Below, in pieces: positions 46,226 through 57,844 of a stretch of 64,000 nucleotides of DNA. Position numbers and translations under genes: made by a program. The notes beneath the pieces are model-generated. The model was not told where the DNA came from, searched no databases, and worked only from the letters and a program-made list of their open reading frames with translations. Where the stretch lies: positions 7,972,001-8,036,000 of the forward strand of contig WPIO01000005.1 of NCBI GenBank assembly GCA_009760855.2, written 5' to 3'. Position 1 is the stretch's first letter. The number at the start of each line of letters is the position of its first letter. The DNA is from Cristatella mucedo (taxonomy: Eukaryota > Bryozoa > Phylactolaemata > Cristatellidae).

Positions 46226-46565
46226 TAGAATGCCGTACCGCCCCTAAAACCCAAGCCCAGTTGTCGCTAGCCCGCCTGCAGGCCGGCCCCACTCTCAACT
46301 TCAGGCATATAATCGCATCCCCCTGACAGCACCAGCCGGGAATAGTCTGCCAGCCGACGACCAAGAGAACCAGCAGTTCCCCCATGCATCAGCCGGCCGT
46401 CACTCCCTACGAGCTGACCAGTCCCCAAACCCACCCGGCAGTTTGGGCCCTTTCTCAGTACGCGGCCCCATCTCTGATAAGATTAATACATAGGGCAGTA
46501 CATAGGCTTAGCACAATTGACAGTTCTCGCGGTGAGAGAAAAACTTTTCCAAGCACGATGCCAGC

Positions 46566-47345
46566 GACAAATAATAATAATAATTCACTTGATAAAGCGC
46601 CTTCAGAGAACTCATTAACTTTCTAGGCGCTTTACATTTGCTGCAAAGGGAAACGCGATTGAATGGTGAGTAATATCATGCTTAATAAATAACATGACTA
46701 ACACGATTAGGGGTGACTTGCACAGGGTCAGCGTGCAAGGGTGGTTAGTGGCAGCATGAACAGTGTCAGCACGCATAAGCACATCAAGGACGAATCACAG
46801 GGACCCACTAAAGGTGTGTTTTTAAGTTATTTTTAAATTTGGTAAAGTCAGGGGACGTCGTAAGGATATTTGGGAGTGATTTCTAGGCTTTGGGAGCATA
46901 CGAACTAAATGCACGGTCTCCGAAGGATTTGAGGTTTGTACGAGATGTAGGTAAATAATTAGTTTCCGAAAAGCGGGTGGTACGACTCTTGGCCTAGTGG
47001 GAGAGTAGATCTGATTGGTAGGCTGGAGCCAAGGAATGAAGGGGCCTAAAAGTGAGCGACAGAACCTTGAAGTCGATCCTTTGCTTGACTGGTAGCCAGT
47101 GCAGGTCGGCGAGAAGTGGTGTGATGTGGCAACTACGACTCTCACTACAGACAAGCCTAGCTGCAGAGTTTTGCACCAGCTGTAACCGCCAGATTGCACA
47201 TGCCGGTAGGCCAGCAAGCATTGAGTTACAGAAGTCGAGACAAGATGTCACAAATGCATGGACCAACTTAGATGTGGTATCCTTATCTAAACAAACCCGA
47301 ATTTGAGCAATGTTATGTGGCTTAAAGTAGGCAAACTTGACTGAC
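46566..47345 (-). mobile_element. L2 LINE 3' end with ORF2 C-terminus
   Basis: The (AAT)n tail is at 46566-46580, then hairpin and UTR. The minus strand codes IAQIRVCLDKDTTSKLVHAF, DFCNSMLAGLPACAIWRLQL and LHWLPVKQRIDFKVLSLTF. 5' truncated. Confidence 0.92.
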
Positions 47346-47349
47346 AAAC

Positions 47350-48280
47350 TCAATGACACACAAATTTGTTTGACATTTATTGACGGACATGCTCAACCGA
47401 TGTCATCGATCAGCTGTATGGCAGTAGCAAAGAGAACCAGATTGAGTATCCAGCTAGGATGGAAGGCTAGTAGAAAAATCCTCGCTCTATAGCTTTCTCT
47501 TTCCTTGGCTATTATTGGGACTCAAAATAGCAAGCTAGTGTGCCGTTGGGGCACTCCTAGAAAGGACGATGCTAAATGCCTTGCCCTGGTCGTCCGCAGC
47601 AGTCATCATAGGTGGCCCTTCTTTTGGTCAACAATTTTGTTTTTTATTTTCATTTTCCGCAGAGCTTGTTGTGCTCCAGTCTTGCTACGGTCCAAGTGCT
47701 CAAGTTGAGTATCTTACAGCACAGTATTTCATGGTCTTAAATAATGCGACTGTCTGTTAAAAGTAACACCTTTTCATGGTCTATAAGCAAATTTGTATGC
47801 CCGATCATGGGCGATTGAACCATTAAGGTCTTCGCTCTATAACGGAGACCTGCATTGAAATCGGTAAGAATCATATTACATAGAATACCAAAGGGGTAAA
47901 GGGAGACCATTTTAATGCTATTAATGCACCTCTCCAGCGTGACCAAACATTCGAATCAAAATAGTCTATTACTAATAAGTATCGTACTTTTTACTAAAAC
48001 TTAAATACCAGTGCCTAAGTATGTGAATGCTTACATAATAATTTTTTATCAATATGCTAAATAAACTTGAAATTTCCCATAGGTAATTGTATGTATTTGA
48101 AGGCAATCCTTTTACTTCCACAAACCTGGGCTCCCAACTCACTGTGAGGTGAGCCACTTGAGCCTGCAGCTATAACTATTTCTGAAAATGTATAGCGTGC
48201 CTGAAAATGAAAGGAACATTTTCCATGAGATTTCCAATTATTTTTCACTTGATCACAAATGGCTGTTTTGCATGTATCGT
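47350..48280. other. Upstream DNA, nothing recognised
   Basis: No coding or repeat signature supported. Confidence 0.35.
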
Positions 48281-48284
48281 GCAT

Positions 48285-49025
48285 CCATCAAACTGGTTCA
48301 TGCCTCCGTGACATGGCGTCTATATGATTGCAAATCCCTCTGTCCAGGACTGTTGGCCTGTACCCTTGAGCGTCTGCAACTGGTGTAAAAAGCAGCAGGT
48401 GCTCGTCTAGTTTGCGGCCGAATGAGTAGCTCCCTGCACCACTTCTGGCTGAGTTTCTTTGGCTCTTTATAAACCCTTATATCGATTTCACGAATCTTAG
48501 TTTGACTTAAATATCACTTCAATCGCTAGTCCCGTCCTGTCCATCCGACCTCCTTGTTCCTCTAGTGTACTCGCGCTACAGCCACCCCACAGTGTCTAAT
48601 CGTGCCGCAGTCCCTCTAACTAAATTAAAATCTCTTAGAGATCGAGCTTGTACGCACCGAAAGTCGAAAACTCGCGTCCAGTTACAGTAACTACCGGCAG
48701 TATCCTCGCATCCTTGAACTTTTAGCTTGAAGGCGTCGTATCTTTTCCTTCGTCAGCTTCCCCTTCACCCCAAGTTTTTTATCCCGGTGCTTTTTTTGTT
48801 TGTGCCCTGTGCATGATTTAGTGTATGCCGAAAGCACATGTCTTACTCACATGTGGCCATAAGATTCTTTATGCTTGCTTTAGCGTGCTGGCCTAAGCGT
48901 GATACTCGTATGCTTTTGCACACTTTACACCGTGCATGTCACTTGTCCTCGATTCGCTGCTTATAGTCGCACAGCACCTGACAAAGAATAAGTTCTCTTT
49001 GGGCGCTATAGAAAATATTAAATAC
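48285..49025 (+). mobile_element. L2-type LINE 3' half, third subfamily
   Basis: CATCAAACTGGTTCATGCC, CTTGAGCGTCTGCAACTGGT, CATCCGACCTCCTTGTTCC and the tail TTCTCTTTGGGCGCTATAGA. Same subfamily as 62.4-63.1 kb. Confidence 0.7.
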
Positions 49026-49029
49026 AGTT

Positions 49030-50140
49030 ATCATTCGACGAAAATTGCGCGCGAACATTGCAGCGCCCTGCTACTGCTTCTGAAAAAGGATCGAAGTAGC
49101 GGAGCCGCCTGATTTGATCATTCGGCTGCCTTCGACTTCGTTTAAAATGGCAGTTGAAATATTTTACGATTCTCTCTTCAAAATTCCCGGCTACGTCCCT
49201 GCTCCTATTCATTCGTTGTCTTTATTCATTGTTTTACATCATTCCTATTCTCCCCTGTTCCTAATTTAAATTGTCACTGTCAGCCTATTAAACTCTGCGA
49301 AATACTTCAACAGAGATCTAACCGTAAGACTGTTTCGCTGGCTTGAGCAGCCTTCAAAGTGGCCGTGAAGCGCTACTCGGTGTGCAAAAATATAAATTGC
49401 TTACCAGCCAAGAGGAAATTTTTCAAATTTCTAAATTCTTACCGTTTATTGGTGTCCATTCATATGGCTGCATGACGAATTCTTAGATTACTCGTTTCCT
49501 ACTTCCAGCCTAGCAACCTCCGTTTCGTTGGTGGTGAGCCCGTTGGAGTCCGGGCTCCCACTATGACACTCTGAATGAATTCCTAGTGTTCTCTCATTGT
49601 ATTAACTTATCTACTTAAGCTAATTGACCCAGCAGTACCTGAAAAAGCTTGCTCTCAGAAAGCGCCGCTCCGCGGTCTGCAGATGCGAGAGCTTAATTAG
49701 CAAACAAGTTTCGTATGAACTTGTGAGAGACCATTGTCGAGTGGAGTAAGGTATGCTTTTCCACCGACCTTTAATGAACTCCTGCTTACAGCCGGCATAC
49801 ACGCTGAATATCTATATGCATGTTAGTACGATATATACAAATACCGGTGCGAAGCTCACTGATTTGAGTTATTGTTTGTAGACGCTGACTGAGATCATTA
49901 ATACCAGCAGTAAATGTTGTCATTGCTCCATTTGATTTATTAAGTATTCCCAAAGCAACCCGTCAGCTCAGCAGAGCCAAGCCGCTGAGCAATTACATTG
50001 GCCACTCCACCACCGGAACTTCAGCCAGTGGACTTCCTTTACTCGCATTAATACACAAATGACTTTTGTGGATCTTCGATTTGATTGATCTTGTGACTCC
50101 TCTAAAACACGCTTGATCCACATGGTATTATTCTGCAATG
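49030..50140. other. Upstream DNA, nothing recognised
   Basis: No supported feature. Confidence 0.35.
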
Positions 50141-50144
50141 CTTG

Positions 50145-50310
50145 GGTTATGATGCCAAGGAGGTAAGGTGTTCGTTCTTGACGACCAAGGTAGTGGGTTC
50201 GAGTCCTCCAGTGGGTAATCCTTCATTGCCAAATCCAAGCCGCGATTATAGCATATAAGGCTTTTCTACCGCTATGCACATTGGGCAGCTAAATCAGCTT
50301 ATATGTATAT
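50145..50310 (+). mobile_element. tRNA-derived SINE, full length
   Basis: CCAAGGAGGTAAGGTG, B box GGTTCGAGTCC at 50196-50206, AGGCTTTTCTACCGCTATGC, GCTAAATCAGCTTATA, then an ATATTTATTT tract. Confidence 0.8.
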
Positions 50311-50409
50311 ATATATATTTATTTATTTATTTATTTATAATCCTTGATTTCTGTTACGGACAATGCAATGCATTGCAAACAGCAAGGCTGTGCATTGTTT
50401 GCACGTTTT

Positions 50410-52290
50410 AATAATAATAATAATGCACTTGATAAAGCGCCCTCAGAGAAACTAATCTCTTTCTAGGCGCTTTACATTTGCCGCAAAGTGAAATGCAATT
50501 GACTGGTGAGTAAAATCATGCTTGATAAGCAAGCAAAATGATTAACATGGTTAGGGGTGACATGCACAGGGTCAGCGTGCGAATGTGGTTAGTGGCAGCA
50601 TGCACAGTGTCAGCACGCATAAACACATCAAGGACGAATCACAGGGACCCTCTAAATGCTGTCCTACATAGGTGTGGTTTTAAATTCTTTTTAAATGTGG
50701 TCAGGTCAGGGGGTGTTCTGACGCAGGTCGGAGGCAGTTCCAGTCTTTGGGAGCAACGAACTAAATGCCCGGTCTCAAAAGGATTTGAGGTTTGTACGAG
50801 GTAGTGGTAAACTGTTGGATTCCGAAAAGCGGGTGGTACGATGCTTGGCCTGATGGGGGAGTATATCTGAGAGATAGGCTGGAGCCAAAGAATGAAGTGA
50901 CCTAAAAGTGAGCGACTAAACCTTGAAGTCAATCCGTTGCTTGACTGGTAGCCAGTGCAGGTCGGCGAGAAGTGGTGTAATGTGGCAACTGCGACGCTCA
51001 CGACAGACAAGCCTAGCTGCAGAGTTTTACACCAGCTGCAATCGCCTGATCACACATGCCGGTATGCCAGCGAGCAGTGAGTTGCAGAAGTCGAGACGGG
51101 ATGTCACGAATGCATAGACCAACTTGGACGTGGTATCCTTATCTAAAAAAGCCCGAATTTTAGCAATGTTATGAAGCTGAAAATAGGCAGATTTGACTGT
51201 GGAGCTGATATGGTCGTCTAACGAGAGGTCTCTTTCGAATATGACACCTAGATTTCGAGCTGATTCAACTGCAGATATGCTGGCAGAGCCAATTTTGAGC
51301 GTCAGCCTTTCCAATCTCTGAATCACACTGGGTTTGCCCATAACTAGTAAGTTAGTTTTTATCACCATTTAGTTTTAGACAATTTGCTGCCATCCACGTG
51401 AGGATTTCATCAATACATGCAGCAAGTGAGTTGAGAGAATTTGAGGTGCTCGAAGGCTGGGAGGGATCAAAGCAAAGGTACAACTGAGTGTCATCCGCAT
51501 AGAAGTGAAAGCCTAGATTGTGCTTGGCAATCACATCAGCAAGAGGGAGAGTATAAAGCGTGAAAAGAACCGGACCTAGCACGGAGCCCTGGGGTACGCC
51601 ATATTTCAGATGTACATCAGATGAACTTAGTCCATTCACGTCAATTCTCTGGAGTCTCCCACTGAGATAGAACCTGAACCACTGCAGAGCAGTGCCAGTG
51701 ATACCCAGGCGAGATGAGAGGCGCTCTAGAAGAACTTTGTGATCGGTGGTATCAAAAGCTGCCGAAAGATCGAGCAAAACAAGAAGAGACACTCTACCCA
51801 TGTCTGCATTCCTAAGTAGGTCGTTGTATACCCGAAGCAATACTGACTCTGTGGAGTGATTAACTTTAAAGCCAGACTGGGACTTACTAGCAAGGTGTGA
51901 GGTTTCGATATATGAATTCAGCTGGTCTGCCACGACCCGTTCCAGTTTCTTTTATAGGAATGGTAGAAGGGTGACTGGGCGGTAGTTGCTTAAGTTCTTT
52001 TGGTCTAGAGTCGATTTCTTGAGAGTTGGTCTGACTACAGCTTTTTTGAAAGGTGCTGGGACATGACCTGAGGCTAATGACATATTAATGATGTTAGTTA
52101 TGCATGGCAGCAGCAGATCAATGCAACGTATGAGCAGGACAGTGGGAATAGGGTCCAGAGGACTTGTTGTCTTTTTTGATTGAGATATGAACTACAGGAC
52201 TAGATCACTAGTGACCTGCTTAAATGTAGACAGTGAGTTGCAGCCAGGAATCACGGAACAGCATTCTTTTTGTCCTGATGATTGCATCGT
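50410..52290 (-). mobile_element. Best-preserved L2 LINE of the window (5' truncated)
   Basis: (TAA)n tail at 50411-50424, tail hairpin, UTR, RNase-less C-terminal region, RT domain. Upstream, the minus strand codes PTVLLIRCIDLLLPCITNII and HVPAPFKKAVVRPTLKKSTL. Within ORF2 there is a stop in the LPFL..KKLERV stretch near 51950 and frame breaks near 51030 and 51360. Confidence 0.93.
51352..51933 (-). pseudogene. L2 reverse transcriptase domain, nearly intact
   Basis: The 193-codon open stretch covers the fingers-to-palm core: LASKSQSGFKVNHSTESVLL, LLVLLDLSAAFDT (first catalytic Asp), ITGTALQWFRFYLSGR, YGVPQGSVLGPVLF and FYADDTQLYL (catalytic YADD at 51490-51501). It ends TWMAANCLKLNGDKN, and the next segment NLLVMGKPSVIQRLERLTL follows in another frame. 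RTs of this clade copy LINE RNA at the nicked target. Frame breaks and the upstream stop make the copy dead. Catalytic residues are unchanged, so it is younger than the other copies here. Confidence 0.9.
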
Positions 52291-52299
52291 TGAGTCTTG

Positions 52300-52665
52300 A
52301 AGCCCAAGCCAGGATCCTGTTATCTATAACTGTACTCGTACCTGCAAGCACTACGATTTAGAAGCTGAAAAAACTCATTAGGAGAGTCGAAATTTATTAC
52401 ACCTAATTTATGACTCATTTACCCTTTTTTATATCTCTTCCAGTGACACTGATACGCCACCGAGACTGGCTACAGATTCTCTTCCTGCTTTTAGAAAAGT
52501 ACTCCTAGGCATGCAGGTTCCTATGCATGCAATTTAAGTCTATTATGACTTTAGTCCTATTTACATGCGTACGTGTACTTACACCTGAACAATACCCTAC
52601 AAAAATATGGCATTCATAAGCCAAAAAATTTTCACCGTGTGGAGTTTCTATGCACTTTTCAATTA
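52300..52665. other. Upstream DNA, nothing recognised
   Basis: No supported feature. Confidence 0.35.
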
Positions 52666-52670
52666 TTCTT

Positions 52671-52760
52671 AATGATAATAATGAATTTAATATGGCGCCC
52701 TCTGAGAAGTCAATCTCTTTCGAGGCACTTTGCATTTTGTGTAAAGGAAGCACGATTCAT
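52671..52760 (-). mobile_element. L2 LINE tail fragment
   Basis: GATAATAATGAATTTAATAT, GGCGCCCTCTGAGAAGTCA, CGAGGCACTTTGCATT. Confidence 0.75.
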
Positions 52761-52769
52761 CAGATAGAA

Positions 52770-54285
52770 AAGAGGAGGTTCCTTATCTTAGAACTGAATA
52801 ATAGCATTTAAAAATTAGCCCGTGAAAGCCTAGCGAAAGTGCTTTCAAATGTCAACATTATCGTACGCAAGACCTCATTTTTCACTTCGTCAAAACTCAC
52901 AGCATTTCAAATTATCCTGTTCTCTAAGCAAATGATACCACAGTAAAGTTAATAGACGTCTTTTATTACAACTCTTCTAGACTTCTGAAATCTTCTCCTT
53001 GCTCCTCGTTCTCGCCGAGCAATGAAATGCTGGCATCACATGGCTTTTCATAGCTCGGCAACTCCGTAAAATGACTATGCAAACCATACCTAACCCGGAA
53101 ATATACAAGACGCCGCATTTATACATATAGCACACTTGCATGCCTCTGCATCGTAACTTACTCGTGTCCCGACTTTTTTTTACCTTAGCATATTGAGGTA
53201 CCCGCTTCTAGCTTGTTGACTTGAACTTTCAAATGGCTTCATTTTTAAAAGTAGCTTTATCCCTTTTAGATTACATAACTAAACCAAAAACCCACAGAAA
53301 AACGTAAAATTTTGAATGTAATCTCAGCTCTGCTTGTTCCTTTCGAATTACGGTTTGATTCTGACTGCTGCATATGTTTCTCTAGTGCCCTTGAACTTTA
53401 TATTCTGCAATTGAGCATTATCATTGCATGTCTTTACGTTTGAATGCTTTTATAGTTTTATCTAATTATTAAAAAATCACCCAGTATCTTTTGATTGGTT
53501 TGGCACATTTTTATAGCGCAAAGTAATAAATCTACTGATTTTATTCATTGACATGTTTGGAATACAGCCACAGATTGCGACCTTGACACTCCAAGGACCT
53601 CACTAAGACGTCATCACAGCCGCTGTTACATCAAAAGATAGTTAATCTTGGCTCCTCAGCAGAGTGATTTTTCCAATGGCTCTTGTTGCATGCATTATCA
53701 TTAAATTTGGGGACAAATCTTTGATTTGTTGAGAGAAAATTCTCCTCGCTACTCCCTTTCTTCTCTTTGCACCCTTAAACAAATATCGTACACGTCAGCG
53801 GGTAGCCCTTTTATCAAGCTAACAAGATTAAAATGATTTAATCAATGGCTTAAGTGTGTACAAGTGGTTTTTTTCTCACTATCATGCTGTCCCAAAACCG
53901 AGACTTTTATTGTATCTGTATGGCCAACCTAAACTTCGCATTCAATTTATTGTCCAGTGTGTCCTCTGAAGCAACCTTATGCAAACCTCTAGCTCGTGTG
54001 GCATTATTGTGACGGTCTCAACTTGGCAGGCAAGCTGAATTTAGTTGGTCAAAAAGGCCCATTTACGTAGTGGCAGGAGAGACATACTAGTTGCAACCAG
54101 CTTGCAGAGGGCAACAAAGAAATGGCTGCTGCAGTACTCGAATCCACGGCTGGATGCGAGCAATACAGACAGATTATTGCTTCACACTTGCGATATAGAT
54201 TTACTTTAGGCGCACCACCACTCGCATCTTTTGATTAGTTCATAAGGGATGAAGCGACGTCTGAAATCGGAGCCCGGAAGTGTAC
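52770..54285. other. Long stretch with nothing recognised
   Basis: 1.5 kb of AT-rich DNA without any supported gene, RNA or repeat match. Confidence 0.4.
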
Positions 54286-54287
54286 TG

Positions 54288-54465
54288 TGCATGCTGCCAC
54301 TAACCACATTTGCATGCTGACCCTGTGCATGTCACCCCTAACAAGCTAATCATTTTGTTTGTTTATCAAGCATGATATTACTCACCATTCAATTGCATTT
54401 CCCTTTGCATTAAATGTAAAGCGCCTAGAGAGAGATCGAGTTCTCTGAGGGCGCTTTATCAAGTG

Positions 54466-54501
<36 letters not shown>

Positions 54502-54502
54502 A
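54288..54502 (+). mobile_element. L2 LINE 3' end with perfect tail hairpin
   Basis: UTR GTGCATGCTGCCACTAACCA, then TAAAGCGCC (54417-54425) and its exact complement GGCGCTTTA (54450-54458), inner AGAGA/TCTCT, then (ATT)n at 54467-54500. Confidence 0.92.
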
Positions 54503-55308
54503 GTTTTGCCGAGGTAAGTGCCGAAGAGTAAGATATGAGCTCAAGCTTTCTCCAAATGATCAGCCACCGGTAGCCTGCAAAGCGTTCCACACAACTCTTT
54601 GAGGATACATTGGGTTGAAATGCTGCAGCACTTTAGTTCAACTTTCAGTCGAACTTGAAATACCGCTGAGGTCACAATGCAGACGTGAGGCAAAGAGCTG
54701 CACTGACGGAAAAAACAAACCAACTAAGCATACAAATTGAGCTCCGCATACCGGCTCTGGACTCCGGGGGCTACTTCCTTTTCAGCGATTCCGCGGGGCT
54801 TAAGCATGCTTCCGTTTCGCTATTTTTTAGTCTCAAAAACGCCAAAATAACAAAGTCCACAATGTAGTGCAAACTTTCAAGACATCCAGGAAACTTCCGG
54901 CGAATTGTTGCATCCTGTACTGTTGTCTATGCAGTCACAAACCAACTAGTCTGGTTGTGATTTCGTGATCATGATAGATTTTACGGGGATTGTAACGGTA
55001 AATGTAGACAGACATTAATAGAATCACTGTAACCTCTTGTTGATAGATGAGGGCTCTCTTCTGAATGCTTGACTTCGCTGAGCCGACCCGTGGAGTAGCA
55101 GATGACCAGAAGTAGTGCATGGCCGCAACTTATCCGCGTGACGCGTCGGGGTCCTATACTCCAAATAGATTTCGCTCATACGCTTTCGCTGGCATTACTG
55201 CAACGTAATTAAGATACCTGTACAGGCAAGCCACCCTTGCTCCAGGCGAGTCAACTGTAGAGCCGATGGCTCCGCACACTAGCAGCGGGCGGGAAAGGCG
55301 ATGACGCA

Positions 55309-55782
55309 GTGAATTGGTACATTCAACCCTCTCCGTTCGCTGACACCAGACGGTGCGATTACGCTCTTCCTCGAGACACCGCCTCCTCGCATGACGGCAT
55401 TTTCAGGTCTTCAAGCTGTACAGACCAAGCCTGCTCTCGTAGGCAGGGTTTTAAATTCTCTCGACGGAGGACGCGTGAATTGACTCGTTTAGTTAAGTGG
55501 AACCTCGGCTGCAGAAGTTTTCCGCAAGGAGTCCGCATTTGCATAACTAAGGAAACCATGGAGCAGGCAGTAATTTTAGCTACGAAAATTCTTTACGATA
55601 TGGCTCTCACCAAATTCCTTCCGAAAGTACTACTTTGCGACTTCGGCGACTTTTGGAGGCCAGCACTCTTCTACATCTTCTGCGCCTCAGCCTGTGGGAG
55701 CGTGTCTCCAAAAGCAGTTGGGCTTGATTCTCGCACTGACCATGCTCAAGGCGTAGGCAAACTGCATGCGGGCATAAACTGA
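55309..55782 (+). CDS. Hypothetical ORF, 157 codons, unrecognised
   Basis: It is the longest non-repetitive ORF in the 40-64 kb part, apart from the LINE RT. The predicted protein starts MNWYIQPSPFADTRRC, has an Arg-rich middle (FKFSRRRTRELTRLVK) and a hydrophobic stretch near residue 115-130 (PALFYIFCASACG). No domain was recognised. No splice pattern or promoter supports it, and local GC is higher than in the flanks, which lowers the chance of stops. It could be a single exon, old transposon sequence, or chance. Confidence 0.2.
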   Translation: MNWYIQPSPFADTRRCDYALPRDTASSHDGIFRSSSCTDQACSRRQGFKFSRRRTRELTRLVKWNLGCRSFPQGVRICITKETMEQAVILATKILYDMALTKFLPKVLLCDFGDFWRPALFYIFCASACGSVSPKAVGLDSRTDHAQGVGKLHAGIN

Positions 55783-55899
55783 GGACTTGTTGGCTAAATT
55801 TTATTCGTTATTGTATTGTAGCCTCTTAGTAGCTCTGTTGAGGCTCCACAGAATTGATGAAAACGGGAAATAGTCATCCGAGGAGCCTCTAATGCATGG

Positions 55900-56520
55900 A
55901 CTACCCTAATGCTCCGAGTTTGGTCTATTTTTTTTCATGTTTATATCCTTCCTCTAGCTAGCAGGTGTAATCGCCTAGCGCAATCTATGCAAATGACACA
56001 CAGCTGTATCTGTGCTTTTATCCCTCCCTGCCTTCCAGGATATCAACTCTCTAAACTAAATTTATTCAGCACATCAAACTCTCTCGACTCCTTTGTTGCA
56101 TGTATTGCTGCCATTGGTACTTCGATGGCAAAAACCTCCTCAAATTGAGTGACTGTCAAGCCAACTTACTACTTATCGGCAAACCAAGTGATGCAAAGAA
56201 ATTGTAAAACTTATCCTTCAAAATGGAATCCACCAGGAATCTTCTGAAGCTTCTACACAATGTTGGGTCACATCCGTCATCTCCGTAGTCAGTTCTGCCT
56301 ATTTTCAGCTACATAACTTTGCTAAAATTTGTGAGTTGCTTAGACAGGGATACCACGTGCAAATTGTTCAGTGCATTTTTTACATCCCGTCTCGACTTCT
56401 GTAGCTCACTACTCGCAGGTCCTCCGGCCTATCCTATAAGACGCTTACAATTGCAACGCCTTCAAGTGTCTCTGTTATCTTATACTATACCTTATGGCAT
56501 ACAATTTCTAATAGATTGCC
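55900..56520 (+). mobile_element. Degenerate L2 LINE fragment
   Basis: AATGACACACAGCTGTATCT (decayed YADDTQLY), GCCAACTTACTACTTATCGG, GACAGGGATACCACGTGCAA, TACATCCCGTCTCGACTTCT. Confidence 0.75.
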
Positions 56521-56769
56521 GACATCCTTTATGAAGAATAGAAACAAACGTAAGCCTCGCTGGGTCGGGCAGCCATCCTAATACAAGAGCTAGCTATCCT
56601 GCTGTTCAGCTGACTGCTTAAAGACCCGCTGAGCAGAGAAAGTAAGTGCTGAGGATCTGGCTTTCCCGAGGCCCTAGATGAATAGGATTATATAGTAATA
56701 ATTAAGTGTTGACTTTTGTCCAAAAAGTCACGGATTCGAATAATTCTGGCTATAGGTTTCCGCCATTGC

Positions 56770-56811
56770 ATTGGTGGTGGCGTACCACAAATTGGTGGTG
56801 GCGTACCACAA
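56770..56811. repeat. Perfect 21-bp tandem duplication
   Basis: Two adjacent copies of ATTGGTGGTGGCGTACCAC followed by AA. Confidence 0.95.
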
Positions 56812-57289
56812 TCAGGCAGCTCGCTGCGACTTCTCAGAGCTTCGACCACAGGTTTTGCAGTGCGTTCTTGCTGCAAGGAAAGAAATTTGAAGGCCACTCA
56901 CTCTCGCGTGGATGTTGGTTGAGGCACGGTTGCCTATGACTCTATCAGGGTGGCCATGAGCTGTATTCTTTATGTCATGCTCACCACACATCATGGTATT
57001 CGAGAGCTAGGCACATGCCACGCCGGCGTGTAGTTGGTACGTAATATCATTAAGTACTAACTAGTCGGAGAGCGTCGATTTCTATCGAAAGCTCCCAAAA
57101 TAAGTCTTGAAATTTCGGCCTCGAGCCTGTAGAGGATGAAACGCCCAACGTAATCTGATTACTTTCACGCGGAAGCAGTAGGCATGTGTACTGCTCGTTA
57201 CTTAAGCCTGGCAACGAGCCAGCGCTGCGGCTCATAAATGTTTTTCTCGTATCGCTCGATCCTGCCTTGCTCGATTATTACTTCAAAGT

Positions 57290-57840
57290 ATTCGTACTTC
57301 ACGCGTCTAAAAGTATGCAGAATAATATTATTACCAACCGTGGCAACAACTTGGATGGTAACTAACTTTCTCAAATTGAATGAGGATAAAATCAGTATTC
57401 TAGCTATTGGAAAACTTGGTATTACTCAGAGCTTTCAAGGCCTAGCCCTCAAAATTGTTTCGGCCAGCGTATCTCCAGTGTGTCTACACATAATCCGGAT
57501 GTCCTTTTCTTAAAGGTCGATGCTGATTCAACAGCCTCGTATATATAGCGGCCGAAGAGCCTTAACGGCTATCACCATCGCTTGCAGTAGGCAATACAAA
57601 GGATCGCCAACTGCAGGACTCGAACCCGCGTTCTGAGTGGTGAAGAGCGAGCCCCTTACCTATAGGCTTCTGTGACCAACTATTCGCAGGTTCTCCGGCC
57701 TGTGCAACAAGACGCTTACAATGGTTACAGAACTGGGCACCTATTTCCTGTCTCGAACGTCGCAACTGCCAAATGACACCACTTTTGACAACCTTGACAA
57801 GCTCTCCATCAAGCAGTGCATCAACTTCAAGGTTGCTTTT
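57290..57840 (+). mobile_element. L2 LINE fragment split by a SINE
   Basis: CAACTTGGATGGTAACTAAC, AAAATTGTTTCGGCCAGCGT up to about 57535. It then resumes at about 57675 with CAACTATTCGCAGGTTCTCC and AAGCAGTGCATCAACTTCAA. Confidence 0.7.
57540..57670 (-). mobile_element. tRNA-derived SINE inserted in a LINE
   Basis: Revcomp: GGTTCGAGTCC B box at 57616-57626, GCAGTTGGCGATCC, GATAGCCGTTAAGGCTCTTC, CGGCCGCTATA. Orientation opposite to the host LINE. Confidence 0.8.
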
Positions 57841-57844
57841 TCGA

